Positions 17,279-27,270 of a DNA stretch of 33,612 bases are shown here, piece after piece. Positions within the stretch are counted from its first letter, which is position 1; the number at the start of each line of letters is the position of its first letter. Made by a program: the position numbers and the translations under genes. Source of the stretch: an uncultured Gemella sp. (GTDB lineage Bacteria > Bacillota > Bacilli > Staphylococcales > Gemellaceae); assembly GCA_927911745.1 (NCBI GenBank), contig CAKMQF010000105.1, forward strand, positions 1 through 33,612, read 5' to 3'. Under the pieces are notes generated by a model that was not told the DNA's origin, made no database searches, and was given only the letters and a program-made list of their open reading frames with translations.

Positions 17279-18611
17279 ATGAATAACAATAATAATCAAA
17301 ATAATCGTAATTTAGATAATCAATATTATTCAAATTACGAAAATACTAACAGTCAACAAAATCTCAATCAACAATATTCTAATAATAGTCAGCAAAACTA
17401 CAATCAACAATATCAAAACTACAATAATGCTGGAAATCAAGGATATTACAATCAAAATTATAATAATCAAGGATATTATCAAAATAATACTCAAGGTTAT
17501 AATATGAATAATATTCCACCTAAGAAGAAACGTTCAAAATTAATACCAATAATTGCAAGTGTTCTTGGTATTGTCTTTCTAGCTGGTGGCGGATTCTATT
17601 TTTACAATTCTAATAGTAAAATTTCAAAAGATGATGAATTGTATTTACCTATTATAAAAAAATATAAAGAAGCAATGGATACTGGTGAAACGAAGTTTGA
17701 TTACGAGCTTAATAACTATGCTATTGAACGTTATAATTTTTCAGGTAAAAATAAAGATTATCTAAAATTTACGTACTTTGATATGGATAAAGATGGTCAA
17801 GACGAAATGTTAATTTTCGAAAATAGTAATTTAGTAAGTCCTATAGCTATCTACAATATTGATAAACAGAATAAGCTTAACGTACTATACAAAACTAATT
17901 CAAGGAGTAGTCAACCTGTAGCGACTTTTTATAATGATAAGACTGTGATTGTTAATGAAAGTGAAAATTTTACTGATAGAATTACTACATATAAAATCAA
18001 AGACAATGGAATCAGATATGAAATAACTCATGATATTGACTTTGGGAAATATAGTGATCTTAATGGGAAATATAAAGATATAATTACTAAAGAGGACTTC
18101 ACTTCTAAAGAAGAGTTCTTTAACAAGTATCCGCTATCTAATGATAAAATAGACTTATCAAAAATTGAGCTTAAGTCACTTTATAATTATAATAATAAAG
18201 TGAACACACAAAAATGAAGAGAAAAAAGATAGTGAAAAAGCCACTGAAACACCTGAATATAACAACTTACAGCTTGCTTTAATAGGACGTGCTATTATAG
18301 CTGGAGGTACTGATCCTCAAGTAGGAACTTTGAAGTATGATACTAAATTCTCTATCCGTGGTGATGACGATACTATTACTTCTGATTTCGGTAGTAAGGC
18401 AACTGTTGTTATTGTAGACAGAAAATCTGACAGTATCGAAATAAAAATACCAGATTATTCTTCAACTAATCACAAACTGAAAGTTATAAAAACTTTAACC
18501 TATAAAGAAATACAAGAAACTTTCAAAAAGGAAGATATGGATAAAATTAATAGGATAATAGAAGAATATAAAAAAACTAGAAACTACGAAGAACATAAAT
18601 ATAGAGTATAA
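17279..18611 (+). CDS. N/Q/Y-rich single-pass membrane protein, paralog 1 (one frameshift)
   Basis: No known family recognised. With one A removed from the A5 run at 18210-18214, the frame runs to 443 residues. Layout: residues 1-78 are almost only N, Q, Y, S and G (repeats such as N-Q-Q-Y-Q-N-Y-N-N); P-P-K-K-K-R-S-K at about 80-87; one membrane helix about 88-110; then a predicted outer domain with F-D-M-D-K-D-G-Q-D-E-M-L near 166-177, an FG-GAP/EF-hand-like acidic loop. The C-terminal part holds L-Q-L-A-L-I-G-R-A and T-Y-K-E-I-Q-E-T-F-K-K-E-D-M-D. The basic stretch before the helix predicts the N-rich part in the cytoplasm. AGGAG precedes the ATG and a TATAAT is at 17243-17248. The gene at 18736 is a close paralog. 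Confidence 0.75.
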
Positions 18612-18616
18612 TAGTC

Positions 18617-18654
18617 CTTCCCTAGCTCCAACATTCTGGAGTTAGGGATTTTTC
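18617..18654 (+). terminator. Terminator after paralog 1
   Basis: TCCCTAgCTCCA pairs with TGGAGtTAGGGA around ACATTC and is followed by TTTTT. Confidence 0.85.
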
Positions 18655-18661
18655 ATAACTT

Positions 18662-18690
18662 TTTGAAAAATATGTAATTTAGTCTATAAT
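18662..18690 (+). promoter_or_regulatory. Promoter of paralog 2
   Basis: TTTGAA (18662-18667), 17 bases, then TATAAT (18685-18690), 45 bases before the ATG at 18736. Confidence 0.65.
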
Positions 18691-18735
18691 ATAAGCAAAG
18701 TATATATAATGTACAATAAATAGAGGAGAAAATTT

Positions 18736-20556
18736 ATGAATAAAAAAATATAATCAAGGGAAAAATCAAAATAACCCTAGTCAGAATTATAATAATTATA
18801 ATCAAGATGATTTAACTAACCAGCAGAATTACAGCAATCAAAATTATGAAAACTATGAGAGTCAGCAAGGATTAAATCAACAATATCAAAACTACAATAA
18901 TTATAATGAACAGCAAAATTACCATGGTAATTTTGAAAACCAACAATATACTGGACAGCCATATCAAAATTATAATAATCAACAGTACTATAATCAAGAA
19001 AATCCGAATTATGCTAATGCAAATCAGCAAAGATATAACCAACAATATCAAAATTATAATAACCCTAATCAGCAATATAAAAACTATGAGAATTCAAATC
19101 AACAGGGTTTAAATCAACAATATCAAAATTATAATAATTCTAGTGAACAAGGATTTAATCAGCAATACCAGAATTATAGAGATGTAAATCAGCAAGGTTC
19201 TAATCCTCATGTTCAAAGCTACGAAAATACGAATCAACAAGGGGTTAACCAGCAGTATCAAAATTACAATAATACGAATCAACAAGGGTTTAATCAGCAG
19301 TATCAAAACTACAATAATATAAATCAACAAGGGTTTAACCAACAGCAACCAAACTTCAATAATACGAACCAAAACCCTAACATGAACGCTAATACTCAAG
19401 GTGCTGAAATTAGTAATTTTGAGCCAAATAAGAAAAAAACGCTCAAAACTCGTTCCAATAATTTCAACTGTTCTTGGTCTGGTACTAATTAGTGGTGGTG
19501 GCTTGTATTATTATTCAAAATCTACGAATAAATCTATCTCTAGCATCTTCTCTTTCAGTAAAAATAAATCTGATGAAGAAGCTTACGCTCAGGTTCTTGA
19601 AAAATATAAAGAAGCGATGGATAAAGGTTATTCAGATAGTGATACTGAAGTTAATAAATATGCTATAAAAAAATTATAATGATAATGGAAAAAATAAGAA
19701 TTTCCTACAATTTAATTATTATGATATCGATGGAAATGGTACAAACGAATTATTTATTACTGAAGAAAATAAACCTAATAGTCCTGTTGCAGTTTATTCA
19801 TATGACTCTAACAATATTAGGGTACTTTATCAAGCTCAATCTGATAGTGATATTCCACGTGCTGTATTCTATAAAAACCAAACTATTTGGATTCACACTC
19901 AAGAAAAAGATACTGACAGATATGTCGTTTATAAATTAAATGATAAAAAAGACAAGTATGATAAGATTCATGATGTAAACCTATCTGACAAAGAAAAGAA
20001 AGATGGGAAGTTCAAAGATACCGTATCGAATACTCAGTACGGTTCTAAAGAAGAATTTTTAAAAAATCGTCCACAGTCAAATGAAAAACTAGAAATACCT
20101 AGATCAGCGCGTAAAACTGTTTATACATACAATGAAGTTAAACAGGAAAATTCAGAAGATAAAAAAGACGACAACAAAAATAAGCCAGAATTTACTAATT
20201 CACAATTAGCATTAATCGGTCGTGCATATGTTAATCAGTCTACTGATCCTAAAGTCGAAACTTTAAAACCTGATACTTTCTTTAGTATGCAAGAACAAAA
20301 CGGTGCTTATGTTACAGACTTTGGAACTTTAGGTAGTAGTATATTAGTAAGAAGAGTAGATGATGGTATTGAAATAAAAATTATAGATTATGATAAACCT
20401 GTTGGTCAACGTGATTTTAAATTATTTAAAAAAGTAACTTACAAAGAAATTCAAGAAAAATTCAAAAAAGAAGATATGGATAGAATTAATAAAACTATAG
20501 AAGAGTATAAAAATACTGACAAGTATAAAAAAGGTACATACAAAATTAATGATTAA
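18736..20556 (+). CDS. N/Q/Y-rich single-pass membrane protein, paralog 2 (three frameshifts)
   Basis: The ATG at 18736 follows GAGGAG. Three one-base excesses in A7 runs (18742-18748, 19433-19439, 19667-19673) break the frame; removing them gives an exact 606-codon frame (605 residues). Residues about 5-225 are N/Q/Y-rich and include six 15-residue repeats (19090-19359). K-K-K-R-S-K precedes a membrane helix at about 236-257. The outer part carries Y-D-I-D-G-N-G-T-N-E-L-F (acidic loop) and, at the C-terminus, Q-L-A-L-I-G-R-A and T-Y-K-E-I-Q-E-K-F-K-K-E-D-M-D, matching paralog 1 in order. No family name is known to me. Function is unknown; a surface-exposed sensor or adhesion role is only a guess. 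Confidence 0.72.
19090..19359 (+). repeat. Six tandem 45-bp repeats coding for 15-residue N/Q/Y units
   Basis: Units begin at 19090, 19135, 19180, 19225, 19270 and 19315, each encoding a variant of N-x-N-Q-Q-G-F-N-Q-Q-Y-Q-N-Y-N; the third is the most diverged. A partial unit follows. Units 4 and 5 are nearly identical at DNA level, so copy number may vary between strains. The array lies within the cytoplasmic-side part of paralog 2. Confidence 0.85.
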
Positions 20557-20586
20557 CACCTTCTCATAATTTTTATTATTTCTTTA

Positions 20587-20625
20587 AAAAAACCTTCAAA
20601 ACAATTAAAGTTTTGAAGGTTTTTC
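20587..20625. terminator. Bidirectional terminator between paralog 2 and the response regulator
   Basis: AACCTTCAAAAC pairs with GTTTTGAAGGTT, with A-run and T-run on either side, between two convergent genes. Confidence 0.85.
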
Positions 20626-20672
20626 TCTTTATTACAAATTATAAATAATTATTCAGGTTTGATGATACGTTA

Positions 20673-21352
20673 TTATAATAATTTTTCTAATCTACTTTCA
20701 GATTCAACTGTGAATACTGATACAGGTCTTCCTGATGTATAGTATTCAGCATCTTCACTTAGTATGTTTATATTAACTAAGTGATTTAAATATTTTCTGA
20801 TAGTTATTCTAGAAATATCTAACTTATCTGCGATTTGTTGAGTAGTAAATCCACTATTATGCTGTTTTATAGCTTCTAGTACTTTCTTCAATGTGATTCT
20901 TGATAGTCCTTTAGGTAAGCTATCTTCCTCTTCTTCTACTCTACCTGAGTTTAAGTAATCATCGATTAAATCTTGGTTGATTTTTCTTTCGATAATAATT
21001 TCACATAGTCTTGAACTTTATCAATCGCTTGCGCAAATCTTTCATAAGTAAATGGTTTTACTAAGTAATCTACTACTCCATTAGATAATGCAGCTTCTAC
21101 TGTTTGAATATCATTCGCTGCTGTTATCATAATGATTGGATATCCTTTTAATTCTGGTAAAAATTCGATTCCTTGTCCATCAATTAGATAGTTGTCTAAA
21201 ACCACTAAATCAACTTCATTGTTTGCTAAATATTCTCTCGCATCTTCTATTGATGTAACATGACTTAAGTCATCAGTTAGTTCTTTCTTTTTAAAATACT
21301 CCGTATGTATCATCGCTACCATTGGATCGTCTTCTATTATTAGTACTCTCAC
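20673..21352 (-). CDS. CitB/DcuR-family response regulator, one frameshift
   Basis: The receiver domain is at residues 1-120, with phospho-acceptor D53 in V-V-L-D-N-Y-L-I-D, the acidic pair E7-D8-D9 and K in L-V-K-P-F. A base is missing in the A5 run at 20981-20985; adding it continues through K-I-N-Q-D-L-I-D-D-Y-L into a C-terminal helix-turn-helix (F-T-T-Q-Q-I-A-D-K-L-D-I-S-R-I-T-I-R-K-Y-L) for 226 residues, the size of DcuR/CitT/MalR proteins. Three bases separate it from the sensor kinase stop, so they form an operon. It probably activates the divergent permease gene. Confidence 0.88.
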
Positions 21353-21355
21353 TTA

Positions 21356-22952
21356 TTATTCCTCCTCGATTGGTATCTCTATTGTAAATTTTGTTTTGCC
21401 TACTTCGCTTTCCACATCTATTAAACCATTATATTTTTTCACAATTGTGTCAACGGCATTTAGTCCGTATCCTCTGTTTTCCCCTTTAGTTGAATATCCT
21501 CTTTCAAATACATTCTCCAGTATATCCTTACTAATTCCACAGCCATTATCATACACATCACATAATAGTATATTTTCATCTGTATTCAGATATAAGTAAA
21601 CAACAATTTTTCCATCTTCGTTTTCCCCTATAGATTCCATTGAGTTGTCTATAAGCACTCCTAGAATAATTAATAGTTCATTAAAGAGTTCATCTAAACC
21701 TTCTTGATTTAGAATCATTGAATCTGGATCAATTAATAACGATATATTTTTTTTGTTTAGCTTCTCTAACTTTTGCAAGTAAAAATCCCGCTATTGCTGG
21801 TACTTTAATATTTTCAGATATATATCCGATTTTTTCATGATAGTCATCTTTTAGATATGTAATGAATTTTTCAACTTCATCATATGACTTCATCTCAATT
21901 AAACCGTGTAGTACATGCAGTTTATTCATGAAATGATGACTCTGTTCTCGAAGACTATCATTATATTTTTCTGTACCACTTAATTCTGTGATTAATTTTT
22001 TCATTTCACTTTGGTCACGTAGTGTAACCACAGCACCATATAACTTACCATTCTGATAGATTGCATTTCTATTAACTAGCACTTCAATATGATTCAATAC
22101 AATCAATTCATCTCGACTAGTCTGATTCTCTTCTATAATACCTTTAAAGAAAATTTCATAAAGTTTATCTGGAATCTGTTCACCTTTTTTAACTTTAGAA
22201 TAGCCAGCATCGTCTAAAATTTGGTTAGCACTACTATTCTTAACGATAACTTTTTTATCAATATTTATCGCTATAATTCCTTCAGAAACATGATCGGATA
22301 TTAGGTTTTTCTCTATGTAGTTGTATGCAATTTCTTCTGGTTCATAGTTTAATAATATACGTTTAAGTCGTTTATTATACACTATTGCTAACGTAATTGC
22401 AACTCCTATACCTATCAATAATCCAAATAATATTTTTTCTTGTGAATGTAGTATTTGTTTTTTTACAGTTTCTTTAGTATATCCCACACACACAACACCG
22501 ATATTTCTACCTTCTTCATCCTTAATTGTTGTAAAAAATCTAAGTCCGTCTCCTAGAACACCACTTTGTTTACTATAGTGATCTCCTGAATCAAATGTCG
22601 AACTAATATCTTCTATATTGGAAAATTTTTTCCCAACAAAATCCTCTATTGGATGACTGTATCTTGTAAAAGTTTCATCCGTAATAACTACGAAGTCCGT
22701 TCCTGTTTCTTCCATTACCCTATTTGCAAATCTTTGAATCGCTAATGTTTTCCTATGATGTTTAATATCGTCTTTTACACGAGAATCACTAGCTACTACT
22801 TTAGCTGTTGAATATATTTTTTGACGAATAATTTCATCTTCACGTTTTTTTATATATTCTGTCATAAAAAAGGAAGTTACTAATAATGAAACTACTACCA
22901 GACCTGTCATTATCAACATTAACCTAGTTAATGTTCTATGTTTTTTTCTCAC
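21356..22952 (-). CDS. CitA/DcuS-family sensor histidine kinase, one frameshift
   Basis: Corrected length is about 531 residues, as for DcuS/CitA. Layout: a basic N-terminus; TM1 at about 9-30; an extracytoplasmic PASTA-free PAS-like sensor with F-V-V-I-T-D and R-Y-S-H-P (the ligand-contact R and H region of the family) and F-V-G-K-K-F; TM2 at about 170-190; a cytoplasmic PAS; Q-S-H-H-F-M-N-K-L-H phospho-histidine box; and an ATPase domain with D-N-S-M-E-S-I and D-N-G-C-G-I-S. The frame breaks in a run of eight (21747-21754), where one base is extra. I prefer the GTG start at 22952 behind AGGGGTGA; an ATG at 22973 and a TTG at 23012 are weaker. The family senses small carboxylates outside the cell. 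Confidence 0.88.
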
Positions 22953-22973
22953 CCTTTTATCACCCCTCATCAT

Positions 22974-23331
22974 TTTTTGAAACTTTCTTTTACACCTGTT
23001 ATTATAATTCAAAACTGCTTGTATTTCAAGTGTTGCTCACTTTCATAAACTTTATATATACTTTAAAATATCAAGATTATACGAATATATTTCCATATTG
23101 TAAATTTACATTTCAAAACGTTCTCATATTACTCATTTTAAGAATTATTTGAGAAATTATCAAACACTATGATTTTATATATTTTCTATAAAACAGTATT
23201 ATATTTTCAAATAAAAAAAATTTTAGTTTAATTTATTTTGTTTTCACTTGAATAATTATGTAGTCTATGCTAGTATTTTAGTAATGCAATTATGCAGTTA
23301 TTAGTATATTTTATATTTTAGGAGGTTCTCA
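22974..23331. promoter_or_regulatory. Divergent control region for the two-component system and permease
   Basis: Very AT-rich and without a gene. It contains a direct repeat: AATTATGTAGT...TAGTATTTTA from 23254 and AATTATGCAGT...TAGTATATTTTA from 23288, 34 bases apart, just upstream of the permease. Such a repeat is a fair candidate for response-regulator binding. AGGAGG at 23320-23325 is the permease ribosome site. Confidence 0.45.
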
Positions 23332-24735
23332 ATGGAGAGGGATGCAAAAAAAATATTTTGGTACACCCTAGCCTTCATGGCATTCTCAACTGTATGGGCG
23401 TTCGGGAATGTCGTTAATGGATACTCTGAATTCGGTGGATTAAAATCTATAGTTTCTTGGATTTTAATTTTCGTAATTTACTTTATTCCGTATTCATTAA
23501 TCGTTGGTGAGCTAGGATCTACTTTTAAAGATGCCGGTGGTGGTGTAAGTTCTTGGATTAGTTCTACGCACGGAAAACTACTTGCTTATTATACTGGATG
23601 GACAATGTGGGTAGTTCACATGCCTTATATTTCTCAAAAGCCATCTCGTATTATCGCAGCATTTAGTTGGACAGTATTTCGTGATAACCGTATTAGTAAA
23701 ATGGATATCACATACTTACAAATCGCTTCTTTAGTTATCTTCTTAGTAGCTTTATTCTTAGCTGCTCGTGGAGTTAACTTAATTAAGAAAATGGCGATGT
23801 TAGCCGGATCTTCAATGTTTGTTATGTCATTATTATTTGTAGTTATGGCTATTACAGCACCATCTATTACTGGTGCTAAAACATTTGACATCGATTGGTC
23901 ATTAGATACATTTATGCCAACATTTGATGTTAAATATATTACATCTATCGCGATTCTAGTATTTGCGGTTGGTGGTTGTGAGAAGATTTCACCTTATGTT
24001 AATAAGATGAAAAACCCTTCTAAAGACTTTCCTCGCGGAATGATTGCTCTAGTAGTTATGGTTTGTACAACTGCGATTCTTGGTACTTTTGCCCTTGCTT
24101 TAATGTTTGATACAAACAATATTCCTAAAGACTTACTTACAAACGGAACTTACTATGCTTTCCAAACTTTAGGTAACTACTACGGGGTAGGTAACTTATT
24201 CTTAGTTATTTATGCAATTGTAGATTTAATTGGACAAGTTTCTGTTGTTATTATTTCTATCGATGCTCCACTACGTATGTTATTAAGTAGTGCTGATGAG
24301 AAATACATTCCTAAGAAATTATTAGTTAAGAACGAAAACGACGTATACGTTAACGGATTAAAACTTGTTGGAGTTATCGTTTCTATCTTACTAATTATCC
24401 CAATGTTTGGAATTAAAGAAGTTAATGATTTATTCAGATGGTTAGTTAAACTTAACGCGGTTACAATGCCACTACGTTATCTATGGGTATTCGCAGCATA
24501 TATCTTCTTGAAAAAATCTGCTGAGAAATTCCAATCTGAATACAAATTTGTTAAAAATAAATTTGTAGGTATGGGACTTGGAGCTTGGTGTTTCTTCTTA
24601 ACTGCTTTTGCTTGTATCTCTGGTATGTACACTCCAGAAAGTACTTTCCAAACAGTTATGAACATTGCAACACCAATCGTTCTACTTTCATTAGGATTAA
24701 TCATGCCTTACTTGGCTAAAAAATACAACAAATAA
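23332..24735 (+). CDS. APC-superfamily amino acid permease
   Basis: 467 residues with about 12 predicted membrane helices. The first (F-W-Y-T-L-A-F-M-A-F-S-T-V-W-A-F-G) and the following G-E-L-G-S-T-F-K-D-A-G-G-G-V segment are typical of amino acid/GABA-glutamate type permeases of the APC family. G-G-C-E-K-I-S-P-Y-V and D-F-P-R-G-M are the usual loop motifs. It would import or exchange an amino acid or related amine; the substrate is not readable. AGGAGG sits six bases before the ATG. It is divergent from a CitA/DcuS-type two-component system, which is likely its regulator. No disruption is seen. Confidence 0.88.
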   Translation: MERDAKKIFWYTLAFMAFSTVWAFGNVVNGYSEFGGLKSIVSWILIFVIYFIPYSLIVGELGSTFKDAGGGVSSWISSTHGKLLAYYTGWTMWVVHMPYISQKPSRIIAAFSWTVFRDNRISKMDITYLQIASLVIFLVALFLAARGVNLIKKMAMLAGSSMFVMSLLFVVMAITAPSITGAKTFDIDWSLDTFMPTFDVKYITSIAILVFAVGGCEKISPYVNKMKNPSKDFPRGMIALVVMVCTTAILGTFALALMFDTNNIPKDLLTNGTYYAFQTLGNYYGVGNLFLVIYAIVDLIGQVSVVIISIDAPLRMLLSSADEKYIPKKLLVKNENDVYVNGLKLVGVIVSILLIIPMFGIKEVNDLFRWLVKLNAVTMPLRYLWVFAAYIFLKKSAEKFQSEYKFVKNKFVGMGLGAWCFFLTAFACISGMYTPESTFQTVMNIATPIVLLSLGLIMPYLAKKYNK

Positions 24736-24765
24736 TTATTTTAAATCATATTAAAATTAATAAGA

Positions 24766-24798
24766 TACCACTGAGTTTAACGACTCAGTGGTTTTTTA
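24766..24798 (+). terminator. Permease terminator
   Basis: ACCACTGAGT pairs with ACTCAGTGGT around TTAACG, followed by six T, about 30 bases after the permease stop. Confidence 0.9.
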
Positions 24799-24898
24799 TT
24801 TAACTAAGACCCCCATGTTTTTAGATAATAACTAAATACAAAAAGTTCTCTACTAGTATTTTATCTTATATAATTTCTATCATATTACTCCCCTATTC

Positions 24899-24927
24899 TT
24901 GATTTTCTTTAGAAAACTTTTTATAAT
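24899..24927 (+). promoter_or_regulatory. Promoter of paralog 3
   Basis: TTGATT (24899-24904), 17 bases, TATAAT (24922-24927). Confidence 0.7.
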
Positions 24928-24958
24928 ATTAATTATAAGATATTAAGGAGAAATGTTT

Positions 24959-27213
24959 ATGACTAAAGATAATAATACTTCCCCAAATAATAAGGTTAAT
25001 CAAAATAATGATTATCCAAATAATTATTATAATGGTGAACAAAATACCGAAGAATTTTATCAAAATAATAATCAATATTATAATAATTATGAAGGTTATG
25101 ATAATTACAACACACAGGGTAACAATCTAAATAATTATAACAATGAAAACTACTATAATTATGACCAAGACTATAATACGAACCAGAATTATAATAACTA
25201 TAATCAAAACTATGGTGATAATGAATTAAATTATAATAATTATAGTCAAGATGAGCAATATGGAAGTTATGATAATACTTATTATAACAACTATAATCAA
25301 GGTCAAAATTACAGTTTTAATAATCAAAATTACAATAACTATTCTCAAAACAATCAAGATTTTGGGTATGGTGAAAACAACTATAATAAAAACTTTGAAA
25401 ATTACACTCAAGATTTTCCTCAGAATAACTATAATAACGAAAACTATAATGATCAAACTCTTCAAAATAATTTTAATGAACAGAGTTTTGAGAATAATAA
25501 GACGTTTGTCTCTCAGTCATATAATCAAAGTAATTATGAGAAACAAAATCTTAATGATTCATACATAAACAGTGCTCAAGAATTTGAGCAAAACTCATAC
25601 TTTAATAATCAAAATAATGAACAAGAATTCATTAATGATAAAAACATCGTTACTGAACAATCTCTAAATAACACTTTAGATAATAAGGTTCAAGCTGAAC
25701 AGTATAATGGACAAAATAATGATAAAGGAATTTTTGAAACAGTTCCTCCAGTGCCACCTATTATAAATAATAAATCTGTAGATACTCTTCCTCCTAAGAA
25801 AGAAAAAAAATCTAAGAAAAAATTAGTAGCAGCTATTTCTACTTTACTTGGAATTGTATTGTTAGCTGGTGGTGGTTACTATTATTATTCTAAAAAAGCA
25901 AAAACTAAAGTTGTTAATGAGAATGAAGTTTATAGCTCAATCATTCAAAAATATAAAGCTGCTATTAATAATCCAGATAGTGCTGATAAATCTATTAACG
26001 CAGAAGCTTTAAAAGATGCTCTAAAAGAGAAGAAAAATGATGATTACATAAAATATGTATTTTACGATATTGATGGTAATGGAAGAAAAGAGCTCTTAAT
26101 TTCTAGAATGATAAGCCAAATAACCCTATCGACATGTACACATTCGATAAAAACAATAAGGTAATTAGATTATTTAATCCCGAAACAATCGATAGAGCTA
26201 TACTAGATAAACTTGGAGTTGATGGTAGCAATAACAACTCTGGTTCTGCAGTGTTCAAAGATAAAACAATTAGAATTAGAAAATTTGATAAAGATACAGG
26301 AGAATATAATTTCTTAAAATTCTCTAAAGATGGAAATAAACTTGAGAAGACTAATGTAATTACGTTCACTGGTCTAGATGTTGATAATAGCAAGTATAAA
26401 GACATAACAACTGGAAAAGAATATGATTCTAAAAATTCATTTAACAGCACCTTCCCTCTTCCAGAAATACTAAAATTTGACAATGAAAATTGGAAATCAG
26501 TGAAAAACTTCGGAGAAAAAACTGAAGGTGACAAAAATAATAATAAAAATAATACTGATAAAAATGAAAATAAAAAACCTGATAATTATGAAAAAGCTTA
26601 TGCTAGTGTTTTAAAAGATTATCAAGATGCCATTAACAAAGGAAAATCTGATAAACAAGATATAAATCCTGTGGCTATTTCTAACTATACAGTTTTTGGT
26701 GAAAAACAAATTGGGAAAAACTTTTTAAACTATGGTTTCTTCGATATCAATGGTGATGAGAAAGATGAACTGTTACTATTTACAGAAGCTAGTAAAGACA
26801 AACCAAATGAATATAGTCCGATGGATGTCTATACTCTTGATAAAAATAATAAAGTAGTTCGCATTACACCTGAATTTGTAAATGGTGAAAGAACTACTCT
26901 ATCTATTACTAAAGATAGAGCTTTCCATGTTTATGGTTCAGGTGGGGCTAAAGTTCATGGTTATACATTCTATAAGTTAATTAATGAAGGAACTGCTCTT
27001 GAAAAAACTGATGATTTCAACTTTGATGCTGAGGTTAATCCTAAAGAATATGAACGCCACTATCCTGTTGATAAGGTTGAAAACATTCCTGTCGATCAAT
27101 TTAAAGAAAAAGTTATTAATAAAAATAATTATATTAAATTTGATTTTTCTAAACGTAAGAGTATCTTGACTTTAAAGGATAAAAATAAAATTAGAACTGT
27201 GAATTTTAATTAA
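24959..27213 (+). CDS. N/Q/Y-rich single-pass membrane protein, paralog 3, with two outer domains (one frameshift)
   Basis: The start is the second ATG (24959), eight bases after AAGGAG; the ATG at 24953 is too close. The frame breaks at 26107-26108, where one A seems missing (R-M-I-S should read R-N-D-K-P-N-N-P-I-D-M-Y); repaired length is 751 residues. Residues 1 to about 250 are N/Y/Q-rich without exact repeats, then P-P-K-K-E-K-K-S-K-K-K, a membrane helix at about 288-308, and two tandem copies of the outer domain. Copy 1 has Y-D-I-D-G-N-G-R-K-E-L-L and copy 2 has F-D-I-N-G-D-E-K-D-E-L-L-L. The L-A-L-I-G-R-A module of paralogs 1 and 2 is absent, replaced by the second copy. The family is unknown to me. 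Confidence 0.75.
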
Positions 27214-27227
27214 GTTCACAGTTCTAA
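27191..27227. other. Perfect 13-bp inverted repeat across the stop codon of paralog 3
   Basis: TTAGAACTGTGAA (27191-27203) and TTCACAGTTCTAA (27215-27227) flank an 11-base loop that contains the stop codon. No T-run follows directly. It may strengthen mRNA 3'-end stability ahead of the terminator. Confidence 0.6.
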
Positions 27228-27233
27228 TTCATT

Positions 27234-27267
27234 AAAAAGAGAGGTTTTAATTGACCTCTCTTTTTTG
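27234..27267. terminator. Bidirectional terminator between paralog 3 and trxB
   Basis: AAAGAGAGGT pairs with ACCTCTCTTT around TTTAATTG, with A and T runs on both sides, between convergent genes. Confidence 0.9.
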
Positions 27268-27270
27268 TTA

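Noticed and set aside
18872..19399. Minus-strand frames rich in I, L and V opposite paralog 2
   Set aside because: They are mirror translations of the CAA/AAT/TAT repeats on the plus strand, with no ribosome site or family features. The same holds for the minus-strand frame at 25226-25465.
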